A stretch of DNA of 12,326 nt from Cudoniella acicularis. Its lineage: Eukaryota; Ascomycota; Leotiomycetes; Helotiales; Helotiaceae. A program made the translations under genes and the position numbers. The notes below the pieces were generated by a model. The model was not told the DNA's origin. It ran no database searches and saw nothing but the letters and a program-made list of their open reading frames with translations. The stretch covers positions 1 to 12,326 of the forward strand of contig JAAMPI010001608.1 in the NCBI GenBank assembly GCA_013054445.1, given 5' to 3'. Positions 1-8,888 of the stretch are shown here, piece after piece. Within the stretch, counting starts at the first letter, position 1, and each line of letters opens with the position of its first letter.

Positions 1-240
1 AAGAGCGTGTACAAGAAAGGAGAGCGTGTACTAGGAGAATATATATAAGGAGGAAGAGTATATATAATTTATATAATATTTATATATACGGTACCCGCGN
101 GTACCTATATAGGAGTAAGAGAAACTATACTCACCCGCGGGTAATGGGTACTACCCACTACCCATCACGCAGCCTAATTAGATCTCGACGCAAAACACGT
201 TGACGTGGTTTCGGAATAAGAGGCACGGCAAAGCTAGAGG
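1..240. repeat. Low-complexity, palindrome-rich stretch at left edge
   Basis: The first 60 bases are purine-rich and contain an 11-bp direct repeat, AGAGCGTGTAC, at 2-12 and 21-31. An AT-alternating tract follows (about 40-88). Next come GGTACC/ACCCGCGGGT palindromes and repeated TACCC/GGGTA units up to about 165. No open frame of note is present. Such composition is common at the edges of decayed transposable elements or in unstable intergenic DNA. I cannot assign a family because only one edge is in view. Confidence 0.5.
90..105. repeat. 16-bp palindrome with an undetermined centre base
   Basis: The sequence reads GGTACCCGCGNGTACC. If N at 100 is G, it is a perfect 16-bp palindrome. A second copy of the core, ACCCGCGGGT, lies at 133-142. 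An adjacent hairpin GGGTA-C-TACCC lies at 146-156. The N falls within the palindrome, as expected if a hairpin disturbed sequencing or if copies differ. Confidence 0.6.
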
Positions 241-612
241 CTGGCTGGTAAAACAAAATATGTTAGAGTTGCTATGATTTTAGAAACACATAGAGGGAAG
301 TGTTGGGAGTGATTATCTGATAATGTCGGCGGGAGAAGATTAGTAATCAAGTCAAGGTTCATTATTCTGAGTAACCAGATATACATATTAAATCTTTACT
401 GATCAAACAATGATTAGAATTCGTGTGAAATAAGAATAATTATGTGTAAAGAACTACCTAGTTATTCAAACCTTATCAAGGGTGAAGTGAAAAAAAAATA
501 AAAGCCAATAGAATCTTCGAAAACCTTCAACGTCAAAACCGCCAACGTCAAAACTGAAATCCAGTCCTTCAAATCTCCCCAGACATGAAATAACGAGATG
601 AGTTAGTAGGCT
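241..612. other. Intergenic, no gene seen
   Basis: AT-rich sequence between the left-edge repeats and the 3' end of the GH114 gene. I see no supported ORF, RNA gene or repeat in it. It presumably carries the 3' untranslated region and polyadenylation site of the minus-strand GH114 gene. Confidence 0.5.
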
Positions 613-714
613 TCATAGCATCAATCCCTGTCCAATCCCAAAAACGGCCGGCCATGCACCACCAACGAATCCAAGCACCAATGCCAACGCGAGAATCGTA
701 AAAGAACAGTGGGC
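613..714 (-). other. In-frame hydrophobic extension beyond the GH114 stop codon
   Basis: Immediately after the TAA at 715-717 the same reading frame continues for 33 codons and ends at TGA (613-615). The peptide is strongly hydrophobic: a short AHCSF lead, then TILALALVLGFVGG, then AWPAVFGIGQGLML. It looks like a transmembrane or anchor helix. A helix of this quality, in frame and directly adjacent, is unlikely in random 3' UTR. It could be a readthrough tail, a tail cut off by a recent nonsense mutation, or a tail reached by an unrecognised splice. No good donor/acceptor pair that would skip the stop is visible. Confidence 0.45.
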
Positions 715-1614
715 TTAAGTGCAAGGGATTAGATCCTTTGGAATGCTACTCTCATCAGGTTTGATAACAGTAGAAAAACTTGCAGTGTTGGCACCGTGAC
801 AATCGTCGGTGATATTCGGGGACTGATTCTTGTACTCGATATGGAAAACCGGTTTGCCGGCGTTAATGAAAGGTCGGAAGGTTGCGCATTCCCCGTACTG
901 AACACACTGCTCGTTGACTACCCAGTCAAGGAAGGAGCTAGTGTCTTGGACGATGTCGCCGGCATTCTTGAGACCAATGCCCAAACCAACAGAATGTGCA
1001 TAAGTTGAAAGTGTTTGAAGAAAGGCAACAGAATCGCTTTGCGATAGCCCTGGAGTGAAACCACCGGCATTGTCGTTGCTGTACCCATCGACTGTTATCT
1101 TTGTTAGCATTTTGAATTTTCTAGCGCAACTTATCCGCTCTTCATCTATGTCTCAATGAAGAGGAATGTAGGGAGACTTACCATTATCAGGATCCAGACC
1201 ATCACACTTCTTACTGACGGCTGTATCGATGCGCGCTTTCATGATACTGACTATTTTGTCGCTTCGAATATTCAACCACCTCTCATCTGGCCATCCGGAC
1301 AAGGTGTTTCCAAGATCAGCGGAATCCGCGAGTAATTCGGCGGAATCTGGTCGATTTGGCTCATAGGTCCCAGCAGAGAAGTAACAGAGGACTTGCTTGC
1401 CATTGCTATGAAGCTGATCAATGGTTGACTGGGGTGTTGTGAATAGATCAATGTCGTAGACATCCACTGGCAAGTTCAGGTCGCCAATATCTGACTCTAG
1501 AACAACTTGCCACGGGATGCCGACACTAGCCTGATACCAAGAAGAGGCAGGTCTCGCAATGGTAGTGTGAAGTAGCCCAAAGGATACTAGAGCTAATTGG
1601 AGAACTGAAGGCAT
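715..1614 (-). CDS. Secreted GH114 endo-alpha-1,4-polygalactosaminidase-type glycoside hydrolase
   Basis: Two exons, 1182-1614 and 715-1091, joined across a 90-bp intron (1092-1181; donor GTAAGT, branch GCTAAC, acceptor ACAG), give 269 residues. The first ~20 residues (MPSVLQLALVSFGLLHTTIA) are a signal peptide. Residues ~25-245 form the GH114 TIM-barrel: WYQ and QVVLES near the start, QVLCYFSAGTYEP on an early strand, DPDNVDGY at 141-148 spanning the splice junction, GLGIGLKN, then HIEY with Glu230. In characterised members such as Aspergillus fumigatus Ega3, a conserved Asp and Glu are proposed catalytic residues and the substrate is galactosamine-containing polysaccharide. The likely equivalents are in DPDN and HIEY. 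The start at 1614 was chosen because it yields the signal peptide. The frame is open further upstream to 2139, but that part is non-homologous. The protein is predicted to be extracellular. An in-frame hydrophobic tail follows the stop. Confidence 0.9.
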
Positions 1615-1742
1615 CGTGAAAGAAGTCCGCAGAGAGTTGCTAGAATAGGAATAACAGTGTTTGAGGGGGTAAGATGACTTTGAAAGATGTGATGTGGATA
1701 TTATGAAAAGAAGGGAATAACTACAGTGTCGAGGAAAGGGGA

Positions 1743-1758
1743 CATTTATAGTATTATA
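1743..1758 (-). promoter_or_regulatory. Probable TATA box of the GH114 gene
   Basis: On the minus strand the sequence reads TATAATACTATAAATG, about 130 bp upstream of the ATG. A pyrimidine-rich leader follows it, ending TTCTTTCACG just before the start codon. The position and leader fit a fungal core promoter. Confidence 0.45.
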
Positions 1759-1759
1759 C

Positions 1760-2640
1760 ACACGAGAACTCCAACGTTGATCCCTTCCTTTGAACAACCA
1801 GAGTGCGAAGCCCTTACCGCCGTGCTGACTTGAAGTGTATCCCACCTCATCCATACCCGCACCAAAGTCCGTCGACAACATCCGAAGTGGAAGGACGTGA
1901 TGAAGCCCACAGGCAGTCGGGTTTAGAAATGGAGGCTGCATCAAACATCCAAGGAAAGAATGCGGTGCTGATGCCACAGATGGGGAAGGATGAGCCAACA
2001 GAACAATTGCCGAGGAAGATAAGAATATGTTGTCAAATTGCAGGCGTTTGGTCCCAACCCCTGACTGGTCTTGTGCAACCTGCATTGACCTACCTACCCC
2101 CTTGAATCTGGACGGTATCTTTAACTGACTGTGATCCAAACTCCCTCCCTCAAACTCTACTACCTCCTTGATACGTTACATTCGTATCTACTTCTTTTTC
2201 GAAGACTTGGCATGTCTCACAGCATTGAATCGAATTGCATTGGACATTGGCCTCGAATAGGCAGTGAAGTAAGATATGTCGAACTGCAGCCGAGCTGATA
2301 AAAAGTATTCGACCCTGACGTAGAGTTGTGACGCCCCAGTGGTGCATCACAAGCAGTGAGGTGAATCGTCCGAATCGACATCCTAGGGAGAGGGAAGGTG
2401 TGAAGCCGCCTTCTGGTTTAGGCTGGGCTCCAGGGTGCAACAGCGGAGGAAAGTCCTGTTGTTATCAGCAGCTGGTTAGAACGCGGGGGAGGAGAAGGTT
2501 CTACTACCAATCAGCTGCAGAGAGAGCTGGAGGCATATCTGCCACCGTTATCACAGGAGTCGGCATCGTTACCAAAGTGAACATGGAGGTCGAGCAACTT
2601 GGCAGTAGGTGAAATTTCAAGAGGGGAAGATAAGGAGGGA
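1760..2640. other. Intergenic/upstream region of the GH114 gene; no supported gene
   Basis: Several weak open frames on both strands (for example around 1803-2105 plus and 2328-2612 plus) have no recognisable domain, no convincing start context and no splice structure. I treat them as chance. The long upstream extension of the GH114 frame to 2139 also lies here and encodes unlikely, low-complexity sequence ahead of the real signal peptide. Confidence 0.5.
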
Positions 2641-3549
2641 ACAGGTATTCTCTTATACTGTCTTCCGGGATAATTCATTCTAAAATCGGAAGAAAGTCAT
2701 CCGCTTCCGCTTAAAGAGATGCAGTAATTGTGAGGTCACGTCTTACAGTTACTGTGGATAAATGTCTAATTTCTCAAATACAAATGAACGATTAATTTTC
2801 TGCTCAAAATCGGAGAACGGAGGCAGCCTTGACAGAGTGACAACTGAAATTAAACGGCAGTACGGCAGGTTGAGTTTCCTGCAGGTCAACGTTGATAGTA
2901 GATTAATTAAAAATGTGTTCAGGTGACCTGGCAATTGTCCCAGCCATTGGGAACCCCGACCTCCTCATTTGGACATCTCATACGGGAAGGTGAAAATGAC
3001 TGCCACATCAGACTTTTGAACATATCGTTTTACGTTGGGAACTCAAGATATTAATTATCTTAATGACTAATTGGTCGTGAAATCGAAGGATTTGCAGCAA
3101 TCTACTATGAACTATCTTTAACGAAGGCAAGAATTTAAAGCGTTAATCCTCGCAGGCTGAGAGGTATTTTGGTTTGCCTTGCCCCTTCGTTGTATTTTGG
3201 AGGTTGGCAGCTACATATTTTTCCCAAGCCGAGGGTATCATGGCACCCTGGTGATCTTAATATATATTGGCATATTGCGCATCATGCATGACCTCGGAAG
3301 GTCAAAATTGTCTGGCACTTGGCAGATGAACGACAGGAAGAAGATACGACCGAAAAGTAAATTGTTTAGAAGCCTAAGTGAATAAAAAAAACTAATATCA
3401 AGCAAGTTGAAACAGTAACCAAACAGTAATTCGGGACAAGCCATCTCGTTAATCACCCCACTTTCGAGGCCTGCCAAGATTTGGACCCTTGGCAGATATA
3501 CAAAAACAGAAGTATATACAAAACTTCCAGGATCATGGCCTAATTAGTG
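2641..3549. other. Intergenic, no gene seen
   Basis: AT-rich sequence with frequent stops in all frames. The short open frames around 2749-2934, 3179-3385 and 3238-3477 have no family resemblance. The segment nearest 3549 should contain the 3' UTR of the minus-strand peptidase gene. No RNA gene or repeat was recognised. Confidence 0.5.
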
Positions 3550-4989
3550 TTATGGCTCATAAGGGGACTTCGCCCTCGACCCTGTGGTAACAATCCCTCC
3601 TTCTGCTGTAACGATGATGGCATCTTCAAGTCGGACACCGAATCCAACTTCTTTGTTCAATTTCCTCGCCTGTTCAGTTGTAACGTAAATCCCCTGTCCA
3701 AATTAATATCCATCGGCTAACGCAAAGCACAGGGCACTTACCGGTTCATTGGTCACGACCTGCCCAGCTTTCAACTTCTCATCATTCGCGCCGTTCAGGT
3801 ATGGATGCTCGTGCATTTCCAACCCGAGACCATGGCCAAGTCTATGAGTAAAGAACTCCCCAAAGCCCTTATCGGCAATGACCTTCCTTGAAGCGGCATC
3901 CACAACTGAACATGTTTCATTGACGCGCATCAGCTCCACTGCTGCCGATTGAGCAGAATACACAGTGTTCCAGATTTCCGTGAGCTCGCTGCTCACCTTG
4001 GATTTCGAAGGTAGGATAGTGCGTGTAACGTCGCTCCCATAGTTGTGCAATTTTGACCCGATGTCTATCAAAACAAACTCTCCATCCCCAAGTGTTTTAC
4101 CTAATGAGCCACCGTGAGGATTTGCAGCTTGGTCACCAAAGAGGACGATGGCCCAAAAGCCCCTTCCTACCCCCGCGCGAGTGAATAAGGTGTGTGCAGC
4201 AGATGTGATTGTGCTTTGGGACATGCCAATCCGAATGCACTTCTGCAGTGATCTGACGAGTTCCAGGGTGAACTGATTGATACCACGGAGGATCTTGAGT
4301 TCAGCCTCGCTCTTCACAGATCTGAGAGATTGGATGGTTTGGGAGGTTGGGACAACCTCGATTTCAGCTTCCTGGAGTCCCGACGCGATCATGAACCTCA
4401 CGTGCTCGTCAAGCATCACCTTTTTGTAGCTTGAATCTCTTCTGAGCACTGCATAAGGCGATTCTTCTTCACCCCACTCAATGACTGTCTTCTTTTCAAA
4501 AACCATGTCTAGACTAGCAATGCGGCGAAGCTCAAATTTCGGCGCAAGGTAAGAAAAGTGTCCCTCCTTGTCTATGATCATCAAGAATGGGCGCTCGGAA
4601 AGGTCGTATGAGCTGGAGATATTCGCGTAATAGCTCGATGAGGCGGAGGGCTCAGCAATAAAAGCATCGACGCCGGCTTTCTCGAGTGCAGCACTAAGAA
4701 TTGACTGTCGTTGAAGGAATTCTTGCCGAGTGATTGGGGCCACATCGAGAAGTGTCACGTGATCTCTGAGTGTCTTCCAGGCACATTTTTCAAGCTCGCC
4801 CGTGGACAGAACTGAAGATCTAAGAGCCCCTGGGACAATGAGAATTGTGCCAATCCAAAAAACCGTGACAATGATTGGGAGTACCAACAATCTCAATGCG
4901 CTATTTTTGACCCGGAGACTGTGTTTTGCGGTGCTTCCAGGTGCAAGCAGTGGTTGGCGAACATTCTTTTCGCTGGCATTAGTGGACAT
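3550..4989 (-). CDS. Membrane-anchored M24B metallopeptidase (aminopeptidase P / Xaa-Pro peptidase-like)
   Basis: Exons 3742-4989 and 3550-3693 flank a 48-bp intron (3694-3741; GTAAGT...GACAG) and give 463 residues. Residues ~31-55 (ALRLLVLPIIVTVFWIGTIL) form one transmembrane segment near a short N-terminus, suggesting a type II protein with a lumenal or extracellular catalytic part. A creatinase-type N-domain spans ~80-215 and the pita-bread M24 domain ~225-460. The five dinuclear metal ligands are all present: Asp309 (LIDIG), Asp320 (GSDVTRT), His386 (HRLGHGLG), Glu415 (TNEPGIY, restored across the splice) and Glu439 (GVRLED). Family members remove N-terminal residues preceding proline or cleave Xaa-Pro dipeptides. 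The exact specificity is not decided here. Without the intron the frame ends prematurely at 3703 and loses Glu439. It is intact, unlike the genes to its right. Confidence 0.92.
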
Positions 4990-5465
4990 CTCGATATCCA
5001 GTCGCTGATCAAGATACTAAACGTCTTGACGGTGAGAGGGATCGGAGGAATCAGATGACTCGGAAATTGGAAATTCTGGCGCTATTGGGACCACGGATGG
5101 GGTTGAGTATCGCGGCTACCGCCCCAGACTGATCTGAAAAGTTGGGAGAGGTAGTGAATCAGGTGAAGACTCTGATGTGGTTGAGATTCGGCGTTGACGC
5201 GAAGTTAGCTTTGAGCTCAGACATCCGTAGGTTGATTAGGAAAGAGGGTAGATTTAGCAGACAGCCGTCACGTGGAGAGCATTTCTGGATGACTCCCAAT
5301 GTCAGATATAGCCTTATTTGTGGCAATAGAAACACTTGTTAAATTTAGCGATCTATCGATATAAGCTTTTCCAACCCACAAGTATTTATGATGCTGTCCA
5401 CACGTGATTCCGGTTGTTTTCGGAGCCGACGGACGAAATAGGGGAAAATCCTCACAACCGCAGAT
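4990..5465. other. Upstream region of the M24 peptidase gene, joining the broken NCS1 fragment
   Basis: Contains the promoter and 5' leader of the minus-strand peptidase. No clear TATA box was seen. Small frames at 5142-5342 (plus) and 5268-5474 (minus) show no family features. The N-terminal two thirds of the NCS1 permease would be expected here or further left but are absent. A deletion or rearrangement breakpoint therefore probably lies near 5440-5500. Confidence 0.45.
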
Positions 5466-5939
5466 GGCACACAAAGCAGTAGAAAGCCGGTGCGCAAACT
5501 ATTATTCCGAAGCCAAAAAAAAATTCCAAGACTTATATGGGTTATTGTCACCACCGGGTGTATAATCGGAGTGGCTATCGGAGCAGCCAAGTCGTTCCAC
5601 ACCGCGCTGGAGAGCTTTCTATACTTCATCGCATACTGGTGGTCTTCGTAGGTCGCCATCATCATGCTGGAGTTCATGTGGCTCTGCAGAGTGGGTACGG
5701 AATCCTAGGATCATGCAATTTGGGATTCCTGAAGCCGCCTTCCGACTGGAATTGCTGCTGCTATTTCCGCTATCGTTCCATGGGCTCTAGTTGTTCCCTC
5801 AATGGATGAGACCTGGTATACGGGACGAATTGCTAAAATTACGGGAGATCTTGGTTTTGAGTTTGCTGGGATCTTGAGTGTTATTCTTTATCTTCCTCTT
5901 CGAATGTTGAAAATCAAATGGAGGAAGGGCCTCGACTGA
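5466..5939 (+). pseudogene. Truncated, nonsense-riddled NCS1 (purine-cytosine permease / Fcy-type) symporter, C-terminal third
   Basis: One continuous frame of about 157 residues matches the end of fungal NCS1 permeases. It contains KKIPRLIWVIVTTG, a hydrophobic helix ending in FLYFIAYWW, LPTGIAAAISAIVPWALVV, the late-helix signature PSMDETWYTGRIAK, and GDLGFEFAGILSVILYLPLR before the natural stop at 5937. Three in-frame stops interrupt it: TAG 5649-5651, TAG 5706-5708 and TGA 5730-5732. The N-terminal ~350 residues with the first eight or so helices are missing. NCS1 proteins import nucleobases, allantoin, hydantoins or B vitamins at the plasma membrane. Which of these applied here cannot be told. 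The fragment faces the hydrolase pseudogene tail-to-tail. The family call is confident because conserved blocks occur in order and at correct spacing. Confidence 0.82.
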
Positions 5940-6245
5940 ACGGTTCTGGTTGTAGGAAATGGATTGCCTTCTTGTATGATTACTTTCTTCATATCTACAC
6001 TTGGATGTCATGCCACTGTAAACTACACTGGTTTCGTACTAGTCACATGTATATACCCCCTCTTTAATAGATATTCATTCCGATTTCGAAAAACAAAAGG
6101 AGTGGTCTTGTGTTCCTTATTGAGATGAATGTTTTGTATGTGGCATTTTAGGTACGAGCTTACTAAAGTAGTCGACTCGCAAGCTTCGTGTAACAAGTCC
6201 TTAGGAAATTCAAAGCTCGATTTCATTTAAATCGACACGTAACTT
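5940..6245. other. Convergent intergenic spacer
   Basis: This spacer lies between the 3' ends of the plus-strand NCS1 relic and the minus-strand hydrolase relic. It is AT-rich with no recognisable ORF or repeat. It presumably held the two 3' untranslated regions. Confidence 0.45.
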
Positions 6246-6926
6246 TCACCATTCCACTTTCAAATTTTCAACTGCCTCCATACTAACAACATCCCCGTAT
6301 TTGGCATTCAAATCAAATAAATTGCTGAAATGCACTTGTCGGCTCATATCCGCACAGCCTTTTGCAACAACCATTGCCCGAAACCCGCTCTGCATAGCAT
6401 CCAGCGTCATTGCTCTCACGCTCCCTCCTGTACATGCTCTACAAATGACCAACGTGTCCACGTTCAAAGCGTGCAGTTGTGTGCTGAGATTCGTCCCAAA
6501 GGATGCAGTATGGAATTTCTTGTACAGGGTAGTGTCGCCTGCCTGCATATCTGGTTCAAACCCAGGTAAGAGATCTCCGAGTCCACTCTCGTCGCTAGCA
6601 AAAAGGACATCCAAGCCCGACATTTTCTTGGTAAGTAGTCTAGAATCTTTCATGTTGGGATGTTGAAATCTCGTCTGAATCCATAGAATTGGAGCTTTGG
6701 CTCCCCTCGCTGCATTGACAAAGACCTTCACGTTTGGCGGTGTTTCTGATGAGAATTCGCTTGAAAGAAGTGATAGCGGTGACATTGCATCTTAATAAGC
6801 TTTACATACGCCAATGACCATCAGTGCTGGCCGAGACCCAAAACCAAGAAGCTTTGTGGATTTAGTAAGATTCCCACCCATATGAGCGGTGTATTCAGGG
6901 TAGTCTGAAGGCGAAAGGTCAGACAT
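6246..6926 (-). pseudogene. Isochorismatase-like cysteine hydrolase, inactivated
   Basis: A single-exon frame of 226 codons runs from ATG at 6926 to TGA at 6246, interrupted by TAA at 6792-6794 (codon 45). The order of blocks is that of fungal N-carbamoylsarcosine-amidase/isochorismatase-like hydrolases: LGFGSRPALMVI near 27-38, the strand ILWIQTRF, GDTTLYKKFHTASFGTN around 130-146, LVICRACTGGSVRAMTLDAM at ~159-178, and NLFDLNAKYGDVVS near the end. The family uses an Asp-Lys-Cys triad. The Asp that should follow 'ALMVI' is Gly39 (GGC). The Cys expected before 'VRA' is Ser169 (AGC). Only the Lys (136 or 137) remains. The usual Gly of the VI-x-G motif is Arg. The frame has no indels, so loss may be fairly recent. 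An ATG at 6785 would give a 179-residue remnant lacking the first strand, not a plausible enzyme. Native members hydrolyse small amides or ureides. Confidence 0.85.
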
Positions 6927-7280
6927 TATGAAAGTTTACTTATGATTTCACAGCAATAGCTTGTGGCTGAGGCTCAAATGCTGCAATCTTTATTAATTCA
7001 AGAATCTCTCAGGTAAAACCGCATTTAGAACGTTCTTAGACAGATTCCCGGTTACTAAAACCCTGAAAAGGAAGTCCGAAGCCCTTTGAGGGTAACCGGC
7101 TCCATTGTGCCAGAACGATGGCGGCCGGCAATGATGGCCGCAAAAAGACCCACAGAACCACAGAACAGTAGTCAGGGCTCGAGGAAACTCGCATTCCTAT
7201 TTCCAGTTGGATCTCATCGCGAGCGGATTAAATTTTTAAATTAAACGTGGGTGAAAGGGGTAATGTATATTTCTTTAGAT
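6927..7280. promoter_or_regulatory. Upstream region of the hydrolase relic with inverted repeats
   Basis: No gene is seen. Two inverted repeats lie in what was the hydrolase promoter. CCGGTTAC (7048-7055) pairs with GTAACCGG (7092-7099). GCGGCC (7121-7126) pairs with GGCCGC (7136-7141), with 9 bp between. The latter places CGG and CCG triplets in opposed orientation, the kind of spacing bound by Zn2Cys6 dimers. Binding is inference only. Confidence 0.35.
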
Positions 7281-8510
7281 TCATGTGTCATTGTGACTCA
7301 ACTGCCAACCATCCATTAGCCCCAGATGAACGTGCCCTTGCAAAAAGTCTGACAGATCTGTCTCGAAATTATTTATACCGAACTTAATGTTATTCTCACC
7401 CGGACCAAACATGTCACCCGAAATAGAAAACTCGTCAATGACAGTTTGTTGCCCTAAGGAATACGTAGCAACGTTACTCAAAATTTCGAGATTTTAGGCG
7501 TTTGAGGGCTGCAGATTGCCGGGCATGCTCTCGGGCTCATCGATTCCGGAATCATCCATATAGGGGGCAGCAGGGTGTGACGTGCTATCTAGGCCATCCT
7601 GAACATGAATTGGATAGCCTTAGAAAGAATTGTGATGCGGAACTTACTATGGTGCTCAGAAATTTATCTTGTGAGGAAGTAGCATTCAAGAGTTTCGTCT
7701 TCCTCATGGCTGAGTGGCGAGACACTTTCTGTAGAGCTTTGAGCCGAGTCGATACCATCGGCTAAGCATGCTGAGGACTTCCTAAAACTTCCAAGCATCG
7801 CTAAAGAATTTTTTTCTACTTTGGAACTTAACTTTGGACATACTAGAGCGCATTAGTGTCAAAAAGGGCCATGTGCATGGATGTCCAAATTCCTTACATT
7901 GGGGCCATTTCCAAAGGTATAATGCTAGGGACCCGCAAATATAGACACAAAACACAAGCATGGCCGGATAACCTTCATCAGGCGACCGAAGGAAGAAGAA
8001 AGTGTCAATACACTCATGCAATTCTTTGAGGTTTATAAACAGCTAAGGACATCTGCATACAGAACTGAGAAATGGTCCCATCAGTTGATGGTTCAGTTTC
8101 GAGTGCTGACTTGAGGATGCTAAAGATATGTAGTCAGCTATTCGCCAATATGCATAGGGAACTTCAACTTACTCCTCCAAGTTTATACGTCAAAGTGCAA
8201 TGTTGTTCAACCACGTGATTGTCACAATGAAAAAGTAGGCCTAGAATTTTCAATTAACATGATACTAGATAATTGGATTTCACAAGCACTTACCAAGTCT
8301 ACAGAATCAGCTTTGTACCCTCTAAATTCCACAGTGACCACCTGTCTCTGCTGGACATAATTTCCCCGAACCTTTGTATACTAGTTGCCATTTTCCTATA
8401 CCTGCTGTCTTCCTTCCAGGGGTCTCTTTCCCGATCACTGTGGCAAGCTCGACGTGCAACCTGACCCCAAAGATTATGTACCTGAATCAGTACCTAAAAA
8501 TTAGTCTTTC
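7281..8510 (-). pseudogene. Fungal (probably Zn2Cys6-type) transcription factor relic: middle homology domain and C-terminus
   Basis: Reading down the minus strand, the blocks resemble the fungal transcription-factor domain (PF04082-type) and its C-terminal tail. They include VLIQVHNLWGQVARRA, RDRWSLWN, then after a 1-bp shift near 8327 RGYKADSVDL, AYFFIVTITWLNNIAL, ILKSALETEPSTDGTISQF, and after another shift near 8030 GYPAMLVFCVYICGSLALYL and LSMLSRWYRLGSKLY. A serine/proline/acid-rich tail (SHPAAPYMDDSGIDEPESMP) and the frame to 7281 follow. Three introns remain readable: 8241-8293 and 8120-8172 (both 53 bp, GTAAGT donors) and 7599-7647 (49 bp, GTAAGT...TTCAG). Breaks include TGA 8190-8192 (CGA expected for Arg), TAG 7782-7784 and TAA 7494-7496. 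TAG at 8494 may instead be an intron end (ACTAATTTTTAG). The zinc-cluster N-terminus was not found upstream, so the Zn2Cys6 label rests on the domain type alone. It probably regulated the neighbouring transporter and hydrolase genes. Confidence 0.68.
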
Positions 8511-8888
8511 CTATGCTGATACTGTTTCCAGCCCAAAGAGATCTGGTGTTCTGGGATGATGTGCAAGGTCATTTCTTAGACCACATTGGGGAAGTCAATA
8601 AAAAGCTTTCCAGCGCAGGACTTTCCATTCTTGAAGTGGAGCAAATAAACCAGGAGAAAGGATCACTGGAACCTGTTTCTACTAAACCATGATAATCTAT
8701 GAATACTTTCTAGGGCATTTTCTTCACTTTAGATTGTCATTTCCAAAGAGCTCATCAGGACGAGAAGTTTCGCAATATATTCACCCAAGCAACCCACTTC
8801 TAACAGTATTATTGACTATGTCCATAGATCTCAAGTACTTCGTTGATACCGCACAGATTTCATACCCCGTCTTGTGCTCGGTAATGTC
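8511..8888. other. Spacer between transcription-factor and transporter relics
   Basis: The N-terminal part of the transcription factor should lie here on the minus strand. I found no CxxC-type zinc-cluster motif and no clearly homologous segment, only short frames broken by stops. The region is either deeply decayed or has lost the N-terminal exons. Confidence 0.4.

Noticed and set aside
715..830. An intron that would skip the GH114 stop and join the hydrophobic tail
   Set aside because: No acceptable donor exists in the last ~110 bases of exon 2. GTAGCA, GTTATC and GTACAA are poor, and the only nearby acceptor (TTAAG) would give an intron of under 40 nt.
1615..2139. Upstream extension of the GH114 frame giving a 328-residue first exon
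   Set aside because: The extension lacks homology, lies across a TATA box and pyrimidine-rich leader, and would bury the clear signal peptide that begins at 1614.
2328..2612. Plus-strand 94-residue ORF with several cysteines as a secreted protein
   Set aside because: No signal peptide, no spaced cysteine pattern and no splice or promoter support.
5537..5809. Plus-strand 90-residue ORF
   Set aside because: It is an out-of-frame shadow of the NCS1 relic. The conserved family sequence is in the frame starting at 5466.
6301..6666. Plus-strand ORFs over the hydrolase
   Set aside because: Antisense shadows of the conserved minus-strand coding sequence, with no family features of their own.
6781..6815. 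Intron (GTATGT...AAG) removing the early stop in the hydrolase gene
   Set aside because: It would be about 20 nt, too short to splice. The unspliced frame already matches the family through this region apart from the stop and the Asp-to-Gly change.
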